From Marinoscillum furvescens DSM 4134 (lineage in GTDB: Bacteria > Bacteroidota > Bacteroidia > Cytophagales > Cyclobacteriaceae), in assembly GCF_003386095.1 (NCBI RefSeq), contig NZ_QREG01000023.1, positions 21,930 through 85,929 of the forward strand: a DNA stretch of 64,000 nucleotides, written 5' to 3'. The notes below the pieces were generated by a model that had not been told where the DNA came from, ran no database searches, and saw only the letters and a program-made list of their open reading frames with translations. The translations under genes were made by a program, and so were the position numbers. Positions 9,450 through 17,659 of this stretch are shown here, one piece after another; positions within the stretch are counted from its first letter, which is position 1, and every line of letters starts with the position of its first letter.

Positions 9450-9830
9450 TTATTCCTCGCCGCCTTCTTCTCGAAGACCTTTTTCGATTTCATTGAACAT
9501 TACAGCTTCTACAGCTTCTTCCTGAGTAGGGAGGATGTCCATCACCTTATCCAGCATAGAAATTTTGATGAGCTTCATTACATGCTCGTTTACACCACAC
9601 ATGATGAATGATCCGCTCTCTTTAAAAAGTCTGTTGCCCACCAGCAATGCGCTCAACCCCGAAGAGTCAGAATATTTTACCACGGACATGTTCACTACTA
9701 CATTTTCCACACCTTCGGCCTGGAGCGTGACAAATTCTGATTTTACCTCTGGAGCAATCGTGCTATCCAGCTTTTCTTCATCTATAGTAAGAATGGTATA
9801 TTGGTCTTGTCTGTCTATTGAAAACTTCAT
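9450..9830 (-). CDS. STAS-domain anti-sigma factor antagonist
   Basis: A 126-residue single STAS domain of SpoIIAA/RsbV type. The phosphoacceptor loop is [11 protein letters not shown], with S56 as the probable regulatory serine. The acidic tail ([11 protein letters not shown]) is an extension. Such proteins bind anti-sigma kinases when unphosphorylated; no kinase or phosphatase partner is in the window. Its start overlaps the purC stop by four bases (9827-9830), so translation is coupled to purC and probably to rnz downstream. Confidence 0.9.
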   Translation of the reverse strand: MKFSIDRQDQYTILTIDEEKLDSTIAPEVKSEFVTLQAEGVENVVVNMSVVKYSDSSGLSALLVGNRLFKESGSFIMCGVNEHVMKLIKISMLDKVMDILPTQEEAVEAVMFNEIEKGLREEGGEE

Positions 9831-10771
9831 AATCTATCTATCGTCTTTTCTACGTTCTTCTTTATACGGTCTAAAATGTTTTCGGTGGTGTCTTTTATAA
9901 AAACCATTCCAGTTATTTTCTCAAAAAGTTCAATGTATCGCTCCGAAACAGAATTTACAAACTCTTCCGTCATTTCGGGGATTTGTTGCCCTTCTTTTCC
10001 CTGAAAACCATTGCTGATCAGCCATTGCCGAACAAATTCTTTTGAAAGTTGCTTTTGCCCTTCACCGCTTGCCTGACGTTTTTCATAACCTTCGGCATAA
10101 AAATATCTCGACGAATCTGGCGTATGCACTTCATCTATAAGCAATATTTCGCCATTATGTTTTCCAAATTCATATTTGGTATCCACCAAAATCAACCCCT
10201 GTTCGGCTGCTAGCTGAGTGCCTCGCTCGAAGAGTTTTACGGTGTATTCTTCAAGTTGCACATAGTCTGACTCACTCACCAACCCCTGGGCTAAGATTTC
10301 TTCTCGTGAAATGTCCTCATCATGCCCCTCATGAGCTTTGGTAGTAGGTGTTATGATAGGGGAAGGTAGCTTGTCATGCTCTTTGAGCCCATCGGGTAGA
10401 GGTACACCGCACAGGCTTCGTTTCCCGTCGCGGTATTCACGCCAGGCGTGACCGGTAAGGTAACCACGGATGACCATTTCCACAGGAAAGGCCTCGCATT
10501 TGATACCGATAGTTACATTAGGATCAGGAACTGTCAAAACCCAGTTCGGCACAATGTCTTTCGTTTTTTGCAGCATGGTAGCTGCTATTTGGTTTAGTAC
10601 CTGACCTTTAAAGGGAATAGGCTCTGGTAAGACTACATCAAAAGCCGATATCCGGTCTGATGCGATCATCAGAAGCTTATCGCCAAATGAATAAACGTCA
10701 CGTACTTTACCAACATATTTGTCGGTCTGCTTAGGGAATTCGAAATCTGTGTATTTGATGCCTTTGGACAT
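9827..10771 (-). CDS. purC: SAICAR synthetase (purine biosynthesis)
   Basis: A 314-residue phosphoribosylaminoimidazole-succinocarboxamide synthase, which condenses CAIR with aspartate using ATP. The motifs include [25 protein letters not shown] at the N-terminus, [17 protein letters not shown], and [11 protein letters not shown]. The length matches the longer eukaryote-like PurC form. I use the ATG at 10771; the open frame extends three codons to a TTG. It is the first gene of the purC-STAS-rnz-yhhQ cluster. Confidence 0.95.
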   Translation of the reverse strand: MSKGIKYTDFEFPKQTDKYVGKVRDVYSFGDKLLMIASDRISAFDVVLPEPIPFKGQVLNQIAATMLQKTKDIVPNWVLTVPDPNVTIGIKCEAFPVEMVIRGYLTGHAWREYRDGKRSLCGVPLPDGLKEHDKLPSPIITPTTKAHEGHDEDISREEILAQGLVSESDYVQLEEYTVKLFERGTQLAAEQGLILVDTKYEFGKHNGEILLIDEVHTPDSSRYFYAEGYEKRQASGEGQKQLSKEFVRQWLISNGFQGKEGQQIPEMTEEFVNSVSERYIELFEKITGMVFIKDTTENILDRIKKNVEKTIDRL

Positions 10772-10831
10772 AGGGCGCAAAGATAGTGATCTGAATGGAA
10801 TAAAATTGACCTCTAAATTACAATACTCTGT

Positions 10832-12151
10832 TTAACCAGCGGTCAACTTTTCGGAGCTAATTACCCTGCCAGACTCATAGTTTTCTTTGAGGATCATCGT
10901 TTCCTTTCGATCGTAGTAGTACCACTCACCTGTGCGTTTGTTTCGCAGGTAGTTGCCTTCATATTCTTTTGCGCCGTTTTTGTGATACTTTACAAAAGGG
11001 CCTTGCAGCCGGTCGAGCTTCCAGGTTTCTTTCGTTTTTAGCTTTCCATTGGGGTAGTAGGTGGTAGCCTCACCCTGCTTGCGTCCATAAGCAAATGTAG
11101 TGCGCTCTACGATGGTGCCCTTCTGGTAAATTTCAGTCACCCCATGCAATTTCCCGTTCTGCCACGTTTGGACCTTTGATAGCCTGTTTTTATCATCATA
11201 AAATTTCCAGGTGCCATGCGGGAGTTCATTGAGGAGTTGTTTGCTGGCTACTATTTTGCCTTTTTCGCTGTATTCGGTGATACGCGCATCCATGCCTTTG
11301 TTGGAATACACCCCTTCAACCTTCACTTTACCATTCGCGTGGTACTCCAGGTTTTTGCCCACTCGATACCCGTTTTTATAGCTAAACTTTTTATGTAGGT
11401 CTCCATTGTCGAAATAGGCTATATAATCACCTTGCAGTGCGCCTTCTTTGTATTTTCCTTCTGACTTGAGTTGACCATTTTCATGAAAGTATTTCACAAA
11501 TCCTGAGCGTTTCCCACGCTCATTCAGCACTTCCATTTCCAGATTGCCAGAAGGGTAGTAGGTGCGGTATTCCCCGTCGAGCAGACCTCCTACATACTCG
11601 GCTTCCAGCATCACTATTCCTGATTCATAATATTTTTTGGTGGTGCCGTTTGGTTTGCCATCAGCGTATTCCACTTCTTGCTTTAGGTTGCCGTTCGGGT
11701 AGTATTCGGTTACCAGTCCATCAGGCTTGCCGTTTACAAACTGTGTGGAGCCACGGAGCTGTCCATTTTCATTGTATACTTTGAGCTCGCCTACAAGCGT
11801 ATCTTGCTGAAACATGGCCTCCTGCATCACAGTGCCGTCCGGAGCATATACTTTGGTCAGCCCTTCCTTCAGGTTGTTTACATAAGTGGTGACACGCTGC
11901 ACCGTTCCATTTTCGTAATAATTAGTAAAAGTGCCTTGCTTTTTCCCATCTTCAAAATGCCCTTTTACCAGCACTTCGCCAGAAGGACTAAACTTTTTAT
12001 AAGGTCCATGCACCCGACTAGAATCATTGTCTAATACCTGATAGGTTTCTTTTACCTGCCCATCCAGGTTTTCATAATACGTGGTTATGGGGGTTTGGCT
12101 TTGCGCCAAAATGGACATGAGAATAAATAGTGAACAAAGGCTGACTTTCAT
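10832..12151 (-). CDS. secreted MORN-type repeat protein (YwqK-like)
   Basis: A 439-residue protein. The start at 12151 gives a good signal peptide (MKVSLCSLFILMSILAQSQ). The upstream in-frame extension from 12244 is rejected because it would bury that signal. The body is about fifteen repeats of roughly 23 residues built on G-x-x-x-x-Y-Y-x-N-G-x-x-x-x-E, the MORN_2 pattern. Databases often label such proteins 'toxin-antitoxin system YwqK family antitoxin', but nothing here indicates a toxin. It is probably periplasmic or surface-exposed, with unknown function. Confidence 0.78.
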   Translation of the reverse strand: MKVSLCSLFILMSILAQSQTPITTYYENLDGQVKETYQVLDNDSSRVHGPYKKFSPSGEVLVKGHFEDGKKQGTFTNYYENGTVQRVTTYVNNLKEGLTKVYAPDGTVMQEAMFQQDTLVGELKVYNENGQLRGSTQFVNGKPDGLVTEYYPNGNLKQEVEYADGKPNGTTKKYYESGIVMLEAEYVGGLLDGEYRTYYPSGNLEMEVLNERGKRSGFVKYFHENGQLKSEGKYKEGALQGDYIAYFDNGDLHKKFSYKNGYRVGKNLEYHANGKVKVEGVYSNKGMDARITEYSEKGKIVASKQLLNELPHGTWKFYDDKNRLSKVQTWQNGKLHGVTEIYQKGTIVERTTFAYGRKQGEATTYYPNGKLKTKETWKLDRLQGPFVKYHKNGAKEYEGNYLRNKRTGEWYYYDRKETMILKENYESGRVISSEKLTAG

Positions 12152-12322
12152 ATCACAAAAAAAGAGAATGCTGAGCATGTAACGCAAATAGAAAAGATGA
12201 ATTGTAAAGTTCGGGTATTTAGAAGCAATACAGGTAGTTAACATCGTGTAATCAGAAATGATTTCCTGAAGAACATGGCATATCCTATGGCTAAGACTGC
12301 TCTAATTTACACCTTTGTAATT

Positions 12323-13207
12323 ATGGAAGCTAATCAATTGGAAAGTCAGGTTTTTATAACTGCAGAAATGGAACTTGGGGAGGGTCCGCTTTGGCATCCT
12401 GTGGAGAGCTGCTGGTACTGGGTGGATATCTATCAGGGCAAACTTCATAAGGCTGATGCTGCTGGAAATCACCTAAGTAGTTTTGCTTTTGATAAAAAAT
12501 TAGGTTTCGCGCTGCCAGCCAGCGAGGAACAGTTTGTTTGTGGGTTGGAGGATGGATTGGCAGTATTTAGTATGTCCACGGGGAAAACTTCTTATCTGGC
12601 CAATATCAATCATGAAGCAAACGGCAACAGATTTAACGATGGCAAAACTGACCCGACGGGTAGGGTATGGGGAGGTACTATGAATGTAGACGAAAGTACG
12701 CGCTATGGAAATTTGTACACCTGGGAACATCAAAAACTCAGGTCTCACCTAAGTCAGCTAGGTGTATCTAATGGACTGGGATGGTCACCGGATCATCGAA
12801 CTTTTTATCACATAGACTCACCAAGGCGCACCATCACTGCTTATGGTTTTGATGCCGTGTCTGGTAGTTTGGAAGAAGCATCCAATGTGATTCATGTACC
12901 GGAAAGCATGGGTTTTCCAGACGGGATGGCTGTGGATAATGAAGGCATGCTTTGGGTAGCGCATTGGGATGGGTATGCGGTAAGGTGCTGGGATCCTGAG
13001 TCTGGCAAAGTGCTACACGAAATTCAAGTGCCCGCTCCGAGAGTGACGTCTTGTGCTTTTGGTGGAGCCGATGGCAAAACACTCTTAATTACTACAGCGC
13101 GAACAGGCTTAAGTAAAGAAGAGCTGATGAAATATCCGCAAAGCGGAAGCTTGTTTGTGGCCCATCTCAATGTAGGTGGAATGCCCTGTACCCTGGCTAA
13201 GCACTAA
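12323..13207 (+). CDS. SMP-30/gluconolactonase family lactonase
   Basis: A 294-residue six-bladed beta-propeller hydrolase. The ATG at 12323 (MEANQLESQ) is preferred to one at 12275. Family motifs include GEGPLWHP (metal-binding Glu), NDGKTDPTGRVWGGTM (metal-binding Asn), GLGWSPD, and FPDGMAVDNEGMLWVAHWDG. These enzymes hydrolyse sugar lactones with a divalent metal. The downstream gene is a FucP-type sugar symporter, which supports a joint role in uptake and oxidation of a sugar or sugar acid. A TTTG-type -7 element (12310-12317) sits just before the start. Confidence 0.88.
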   Translation: MEANQLESQVFITAEMELGEGPLWHPVESCWYWVDIYQGKLHKADAAGNHLSSFAFDKKLGFALPASEEQFVCGLEDGLAVFSMSTGKTSYLANINHEANGNRFNDGKTDPTGRVWGGTMNVDESTRYGNLYTWEHQKLRSHLSQLGVSNGLGWSPDHRTFYHIDSPRRTITAYGFDAVSGSLEEASNVIHVPESMGFPDGMAVDNEGMLWVAHWDGYAVRCWDPESGKVLHEIQVPAPRVTSCAFGGADGKTLLITTARTGLSKEELMKYPQSGSLFVAHLNVGGMPCTLAKH

Positions 13208-13318
13208 AGCACACGTGTGAACGTCGAAATCTTTTCGTTTTTAATTTTATTTAAAATGCTTCGCGTAGCTTTAAACGGATTTTTAGTCTGTTAATATTTT
13301 TTTCCTAAACTAAACTAT

Positions 13319-14614
13319 ATGAAGTCAACATCTGATCCTGTGGTAGGACGTAGTGTGCTTTTACCTTTTATTCTGATCACTTCACTATTTGCCCTTTGGG
13401 GATTTGCCAATGCAGTTACGGATCCTATGGTTCAGGCATTTAAGAAAGTGCTCGAACTATCCAACTCTCAGGCTGCATGGGTGCAAATGGCTTTTTATGG
13501 AGGCTATTTTTGTATGGCATTACCTGCGGCATTGTTTGTAAGAAAGTTTTCTTATAAAACGGGGGTGCTAATAGGTCTGGCGCTATATGCTGGTGGTGCG
13601 CTGTTGTTTTATCCGGCAGCTACTTCAGAGCAATTTTGGTTTTTCTGTTTGGGCCTATACATTCTTACGTTTGGTTTGGCTTTTTTAGAAACTACAGCCA
13701 ATCCCTACATACTGGCAATGGGATCGCCTGAAACTGCCACTCGTAGGTTAAACCTTGCTCAGGCTTTCAATCCGCTGGGATTGATTTTGGGACTATTAGT
13801 AGCCCAACAATTCGTGTTGAAGAAGCTACAATCCGATAATATAGAAGACTATGCTTCTCTGGCTGAAGCTAAAAAAGCGCTGATAAGAACCAGTGATTTA
13901 ATGGTGATCCGTGATCCTTACGTGATGTTGGGCCTTGTGGTGCTGGGCATATTTGTGCTCATCCTGATCAATAAAATGCCTCAGGCTAAAGACAAAAATG
14001 GCATGCCTTCTTTAAGCAATACAATCGGAGCGCTTTTAAGCAGAAGGAAGTACAACTTAGGAGTGTTGGCGCAAGTGTTGTATGTAGGCGCTCAGATCAT
14101 GTGCTGGACATATATCTACCAATACGCTGAGGCCATTGGTATCAGTAGCGATATTGCAGCCAATTATCAGTTTGCTGCATTCTTATTGTTTTTAGTAGGA
14201 AGGGCAGTGGGTACTTATATGCTGCGCCTGATCAACTCTGGAAAGCTGCTTTTACTTTTTGCAATAGCTGGAGGCATCTGTACAGTGCTTACCATGGTGC
14301 TTTCGGGCGTTTCTGGCTTGTATGCACTGGTGGCTATATCCTTTTTTATGTCAGTAATGTTTCCTACAATCTATGGTATTGCTCTCGAAGGTCTTAGCGA
14401 GGAAGAGTCCAAAATCGGTGCTGCAGGGTTGGTAATGGCTATTGTAGGTGGTGCTCTGATGCCCAAGTTTCAAGGGATGTTGATTGATCTGGGAGGAGCA
14501 GGAGTAAGTGATATTACAATATTAGGAATGGCGGAAGTCAACTTTTCATTTATTCTACCTTTACTCTGTTTTGTAGGTATCGCATTATACGGATCAATTA
14601 CACAGCGTAAATAG
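13319..14614 (+). CDS. fucP: L-fucose:H+ symporter type MFS permease
   Basis: A 431-residue major facilitator with twelve membrane spans. FucP-family signatures are SLFALWGFANAVTDPM near the N-terminus, FYGGYFCMALPAA, and FLETTANPYILAMG; acidic and asparagine residues at the last of these line the sugar site in FucP. The family includes fucose, glucose/galactose and N-acetylglucosamine transporters, so the exact sugar is uncertain. The lactonase upstream and a strong terminator downstream define a two-gene unit, although the 111-bp gap could hold its own promoter. Confidence 0.88.
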   Translation: MKSTSDPVVGRSVLLPFILITSLFALWGFANAVTDPMVQAFKKVLELSNSQAAWVQMAFYGGYFCMALPAALFVRKFSYKTGVLIGLALYAGGALLFYPAATSEQFWFFCLGLYILTFGLAFLETTANPYILAMGSPETATRRLNLAQAFNPLGLILGLLVAQQFVLKKLQSDNIEDYASLAEAKKALIRTSDLMVIRDPYVMLGLVVLGIFVLILINKMPQAKDKNGMPSLSNTIGALLSRRKYNLGVLAQVLYVGAQIMCWTYIYQYAEAIGISSDIAANYQFAAFLLFLVGRAVGTYMLRLINSGKLLLLFAIAGGICTVLTMVLSGVSGLYALVAISFFMSVMFPTIYGIALEGLSEEESKIGAAGLVMAIVGGALMPKFQGMLIDLGGAGVSDITILGMAEVNFSFILPLLCFVGIALYGSITQRK

Positions 14615-14656
14615 GTATTGTTCTCCTTAATTTTCTGATAACTAATTAATCTTAAG

Positions 14657-14704
14657 AGTTGCTTTGTATCGTAGACCTATCTACCTGCAAAGCAACTTTT
14701 TTTA
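14657..14704 (+). terminator. rho-independent terminator after fucP
   Basis: A 10-bp perfect stem, AGTTGCTTTG (14657-14666) with CAAAGCAACT (14688-14697), is followed by eight T. The loop contains a second 5-bp stem, GTAGA/TCTAC (14671-14675/14680-14684). It lies 43 bases after the fucP stop. Confidence 0.9.
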
Positions 14705-14860
14705 TCTCCCGGCATTGCGGAGCCTTGTCTGCTGTCCATTTCAGGTCTCAACTGAGCTGCGTGTTGCAAACAATGAAGAGAATTTACACTTAGAACTAAG
14801 TTCTATCTTTTACCACTTGATATAGTCAGATTAAAATCCTCTTTTTGCACAAAAAAAAAC

Positions 14861-15451
14861 ATGCCCAATACGCGTTTATTACAGCAACTCGAATTCATTC
14901 GAGAAATTGATAAACTCAAATACATTTTTCGTAAGTCCAGGCTATTTGGCAGTGACCGTCATGAAAACGATGCGGAGCACAGCTGGCATTTGGCGATGAT
15001 GGCTGTAGTGCTTGAAGAGCATGCCATCGCTCCCGTTTCGCTTTTGCGAGTGATCAAGATGCTGCTCATTCATGACATAGTTGAAATAGACGCTGGGGAT
15101 ACCTTCTTGTATGACACCACCAAGGATCATAACAATACAGAAGAGGAACTAGTGGCCGCCAATCGCATTTTTGGGATCCTTCCTGAGGATCAGCGAGATG
15201 AGTTCATCAAGATCTGGCAGGAGTTCGAGGCAGGGGAGTCGGCAGATGCCCGCTTTGCTAAAGCCCTGGACCGACTAGAACCCGTGATGCAAAATGCCTC
15301 CAATGGAGGGGGAACCTGGCAGGAATTTGATGTGCCAAAAGAAAAGGTTCTTAATAAAATTCAAGGTATCAGTAGAGGTTCGGATACTTTATGGGCTTAT
15401 ACGCAACAGCTATTGGATAAGTGTGTAGCTGACGGATTGCTGAAAGCTTAA
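14861..15451 (+). CDS. HD-domain phosphohydrolase (HDDC2/YfbR-like)
   Basis: A 196-residue HD-superfamily protein. The metal-binding pattern is present: R-x-E-N-D-A-E-H-S-W-H around residues 32-42, HDIVEIDAGD near residue 70 and a later D (ALDRLEP). Members of this group (YfbR, HDDC2) dephosphorylate deoxynucleoside 5'-monophosphates. The substrate here is inferred. It is a single gene whose 3' end overlaps by four bases the stop of the convergent SRPBCC gene. Confidence 0.85.
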   Translation: MPNTRLLQQLEFIREIDKLKYIFRKSRLFGSDRHENDAEHSWHLAMMAVVLEEHAIAPVSLLRVIKMLLIHDIVEIDAGDTFLYDTTKDHNNTEEELVAANRIFGILPEDQRDEFIKIWQEFEAGESADARFAKALDRLEPVMQNASNGGGTWQEFDVPKEKVLNKIQGISRGSDTLWAYTQQLLDKCVADGLLKA

Positions 15452-15903
15452 GAATCCGCTGCGTATCTTGGGTTGCCTTCGGCAAAAGATTTGAAGTCTT
15501 CCATAAACTGCAAGCTTTGCTTCTTAAATGCCTTTTTTCCCATGAAAAAGGCCATAAACTTCATTAAACCACTAAATTCAAACTCTGTTTCACTGACCCA
15601 CCTCGTCTGATTTCCTTGATCGTAAAAATAGTTGCGCTGTATATTGAAAGCACCTTTGGTATCATAGGTGCCATGAAAAGCATCCGGCAAGCTGCGCTCA
15701 GTGATCGTTTCAATCATTTCCATCTCACGTTTACCCCATTTGTATTTGAGCCTTGAGGTGGCACCACGAGTTCCGGGCTCGCCATCCAGATGCTCGAACG
15801 AGATAAATCCCTTTTGCCAATACTTCATGTTGTCAGGGTTGTCAAACTTTTCGATGACCTTGTCTCTAGGTAAGTCGATAGTGATTTCCAGGTTATATTT
15901 CAT
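15448..15903 (-). CDS. SRPBCC-family protein
   Basis: A 151-residue START-like/polyketide-cyclase-type domain. It begins with the standard first strand (MKYNLEITIDLPRDKVIEKF), followed by DNPDNMKYWQKGF and a long C-terminal helix (KQSLQFMEDFKSFAEG). Such domains bind hydrophobic ligands in a deep cavity; the ligand is unknown. No signal peptide is visible. Its promoter must lie in the 126-bp gap before the tRNA-remnant array. Confidence 0.75.
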   Translation of the reverse strand: MKYNLEITIDLPRDKVIEKFDNPDNMKYWQKGFISFEHLDGEPGTRGATSRLKYKWGKREMEMIETITERSLPDAFHGTYDTKGAFNIQRNYFYDQGNQTRWVSETEFEFSGLMKFMAFFMGKKAFKKQSLQFMEDFKSFAEGNPRYAADS

Positions 15904-16031
15904 TTTTAGGTTAATGTGTTTAGAGTAAAGCTAATGGATTTGTAGGTTTTGAAGAAAATGGATACTGAGTAAACAGGTGGCGAAATTTAGGTGTTCAGGT
16001 TGAAGCCCCATTTTTAAGAACTCCTTTATTG

Positions 16032-16090
16032 CGGTATGGACAGGACTCGAATCGCAGCGGCGCACCGTCCGCGACTTCTTGCGTATCAGG
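16032..16090 (-). pseudogene. tRNA-Asp remnant 1
   Basis: The 3'-half remnant shares the acceptor 3' strand, T-loop and part of the anticodon arm with the intact genes. A 16-nt net insertion disrupts the T-stem. It carries ACAGGAC instead of ACGGGAC (shared with remnant 5) and TTCTTGCG in the anticodon arm. Its downstream terminator is truncated. Confidence 0.85.
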
Positions 16091-16203
16091 CCTGTTGAGT
16101 TTTTGAGATGTTTGTTGGAGTTTAAGAATGAAATGCTTGCTACTAGTGGAATAGGGTGGATTAGACACAAAAAAAGGAGGCTCATCTGAAAACTCCTTTA
16201 TTG

Positions 16204-16262
16204 CGGTATGGACGGGACTCGAATCGCAGCGGCGCACCGTCCGCGACTTCCTGGGTAACAGG
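16204..16262 (-). pseudogene. tRNA-Asp remnant 2
   Basis: Same structure as the other remnants, with CCTGGGTAACAGG in the anticodon arm. It is followed on the minus strand by a hairpin terminator at 16169-16199. Confidence 0.85.
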
Positions 16263-16375
16263 CCTATTGAGTTTTTGAGATGTTTGTTGGAGTTTAAGAA
16301 TGAAATGCTTGCTACTAGTGGAATAGGGTGGATTAGACACAAAAAAAGGAGCCTCATCTGAGAACTCCTTCCTTG

Positions 16376-16434
16376 CGGTATGGACGGGACTCGAATCGCA
16401 GCGGCGCACCGTCCGCGACTTCCTGCGTATCAGG
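16376..16434 (-). pseudogene. tRNA-Asp remnant 3
   Basis: Same structure, with CCTGCGTATCAGG in the anticodon arm. A terminator follows at about 16341-16371. Confidence 0.85.
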
Positions 16435-16547
16435 CCTGTTGAGTTTTTGAGATGTTTGTTGGAGTTTAAGAATGAAATGCTTGCTACTAGTGCAATAGGA
16501 TGGGTCTGATACAAAAAAAGGAGCCTCATCTGAGAACTCCTTCTTTG

Positions 16548-16606
16548 CGGTATGGACGGGACTCGAATCGCAGCGGCGCACCGTCCGCGACTTCCTGCGT
16601 AAAAGG
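16548..16606 (-). pseudogene. tRNA-Asp remnant 4
   Basis: Same structure, with GCGTAAAAGG in the anticodon arm. The spacer to its left carries the GTCTGATAC variant shared only with the one left of remnant 7. Confidence 0.85.
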
Positions 16607-16719
16607 CCTATTGAGTTGATGAGCTGTTTGTTGGAGTTTAGGAATGAAATGCTTGCTACTAGTGGAATAGGGTGGATTAGACACAAAAAAAGGAGCCTCA
16701 TCTGAAAACTCCTTTATTG

Positions 16720-16778
16720 CGGTATGGACAGGACTCGAATCGCAGCGGCGCACCGTCCGCGACTTCCTGCGTATCAGG
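16720..16778 (-). pseudogene. tRNA-Asp remnant 5
   Basis: Same structure. It shares the ACAGGAC variant with remnant 1 and CGTATCAGG with remnants 1, 3 and 6. Confidence 0.85.
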
Positions 16779-16891
16779 CCTGTTGAGTTTTTGAGATGTT
16801 TGTTGCGGGTTAAGAATCAAATGCTTGCTACTAGTGGAATAGGGTGGATTAGACACAAAAAAAGGAGTCTCATCTGAGAACTCCTTCCTTG

Positions 16892-16950
16892 CGGTATGGA
16901 CGGGACTCGAATCGCAGCGGCGCACCGTCCGCGACCTCCTGCGTATCAGG
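16892..16950 (-). pseudogene. tRNA-Asp remnant 6
   Basis: Same structure. It keeps GCGACCTCCTGCG, as in the intact tRNAs, where the other remnants have GCGACTTC. Confidence 0.85.
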
Positions 16951-17058
16951 CCTATTGAGTTGATGAGGTGTTTGTTGGAGTTAAAGAATGATTGCTACCA
17001 GTGGAATGGGATGGGTCTGATACAAAAAAAGGAGCCTCACCTGAGAATACCTTCCTTG

Positions 17059-17117
17059 CGGTATGGACGGGACTCGAATCGCAGCGGCGCACCGTCCGCG
17101 ACTTCCTGCGTGACAGA
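17059..17117 (-). pseudogene. tRNA-Asp remnant 7
   Basis: The remnant next to the intact genes and the least decayed. It keeps GCGTGACAG of the anticodon loop, but has the same T-stem insertion and lacks the D-arm and 5' acceptor strand. Confidence 0.85.
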
Positions 17118-17197
17118 CCTATTGAGTTGATAAGAGGTTTGTTGGAGTTTAATAACGAAATGATATTGCTATTAGTGGAATAGGGTGGAATAGACAC

Positions 17198-17227
17198 AAA
17201 AAAAGGAGCCTCATCTGAGAACTCCTT
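17198..17227 (-). terminator. terminator after tRNA-Asp copy at 17233
   Basis: On the minus strand AAGGAG (17222-17227) pairs with CTCCTT (17203-17208), with an inner CTC/GAG pairing and a run of seven T. The same hairpin recurs in the remnant array. Confidence 0.85.
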
Positions 17228-17232
17228 CTTTG

Positions 17233-17306
17233 CGGTATGGACGGGACTCGAACCCGCGACCTCCTGCGTGACAGGCAGGCATTCTAACCAACTGAACTAC
17301 CACACC
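17233..17306 (-). tRNA. tRNA-Asp(GTC), second copy
   Basis: A 74-nt cloverleaf on the minus strand. The acceptor GGTGTGG pairs with CCATACC (one G-U), the discriminator is G73, the anticodon arm CCTGC-CTGTCAC-GCAGG gives GTC, and the T-arm GCGGG-TTCGAGT-CCCGT is intact. CCA is not encoded. Body identical to the copy at 17400. It is followed by its own terminator. Confidence 0.97.
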
Positions 17307-17364
17307 AGTGCAATTATCATTTTGATCAAAGCCTAACACGAAATGAATTGAATCGTGAGTAGGT

Positions 17365-17398
17365 AAAAAAAGGAGCCTCAATGATGAAAGCTCCTTTT
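17365..17398 (-). terminator. terminator between the two tRNA-Asp genes
   Basis: On the minus strand AAAAGGAGC (17390-17398) pairs with GCTCCTTTT (17368-17376) and continues into a T-run. It begins only two bases after the tRNA 3' end. Confidence 0.88.
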
Positions 17399-17399
17399 G

Positions 17400-17473
17400 C
17401 GGTATGGACGGGACTCGAACCCGCGACCTCCTGCGTGACAGGCAGGCATTCTAACCAACTGAACTACCACACC
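17400..17473 (-). tRNA. tRNA-Asp(GTC), promoter-proximal copy
   Basis: A 74-nt tRNA with anticodon GTC, G73 and no encoded CCA; all arms pair. It is the first gene read from the promoter at 17532-17562. Queuosine at the wobble base is expected for a GUC anticodon, which fits the YhhQ transporter in this window. Confidence 0.97.
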
Positions 17474-17531
17474 TTTGATCTTTTTGGGACGCTTACACTC
17501 GTTTGTGTGCGTGTTTCCCTCAATTGCGATG

Positions 17532-17562
17532 CAAAACTATGTGCTTATTTGATTAAATCCAA
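17532..17562 (-). promoter_or_regulatory. promoter of the tRNA-Asp genes
   Basis: On the minus strand TTGG (17559-17562), a 19-base spacer and TAGTTTTG (17532-17539) fit the Bacteroidota -33/-7 consensus TTTG-N19-TAnnTTTG with a slightly weak -33. Transcription would start near 17526, about 50 bases before the first tRNA. Confidence 0.65.
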
Positions 17563-17631
17563 TAGGCCAATTCAATTATTTTTATCCACATTTTCGATAT
17601 CGTTAAAACTGTCGAAAAGGGGATTTCTTTC

Positions 17632-17639
17632 TACATTTG
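17632..17639 (+). promoter_or_regulatory. -7 element of accA
   Basis: TACATTTG matches the Bacteroidota TAnnTTTG -7 box exactly, 20 bases before the accA ATG. No good -33 TTTG lies at the usual distance. It supports the start at 17660 over the long upstream frame. Confidence 0.55.
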
Positions 17640-17659
17640 TCCCAGTAAAAAATCAAAGC

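Larger units (their letters stand above)
16014..17230 (-). repeat. tandem array of seven ~172-bp units carrying decayed tRNA-Asp 3' halves
   Basis: The motif TGCGGTATGGAC recurs at 16030, 16202, 16374, 16546, 16718, 16890 and 17057, then at 17231 and 17398 in the intact tRNAs. Spacing is 172 bp five times, then 167, 174 and 167. Read on the minus strand, each unit has an 80-nt spacer, a tRNA-Asp remnant and a hairpin terminator (AAGGAG...CTCCTTTTTTT). The left-most unit has lost its terminator. A 31-bp core (ACTCGAATCGC...CCGCGAC) is identical in all seven, while the spacers vary. No TAnnTTTG promoter is seen inside a unit. All open frames here are artefacts of the repeat. Confidence 0.95.

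Noticed and set aside
10832..12151. Calling the YwqK-like protein an antitoxin
   Set aside because: The name is inherited from databases; it is a secreted MORN-type repeat protein with no toxin gene beside it.
15931..17197. Overlapping minus-strand open frames of 75-120 codons with shared segments such as RTVRRCDSSPVHT
   Set aside because: They are translations of the tRNA-remnant repeats in shifting frames (172 is not a multiple of three) and run through terminator hairpins.
16014..17230. CRISPR array
   Set aside because: Units are about 172 bp, the whole unit is repeated including the spacer, and no cas genes are present.
17381..17659. N-terminal extension of accA
   Set aside because: It would translate through an intact tRNA-Asp gene; the normal AccA start and a -7 promoter box lie at 17632-17660.
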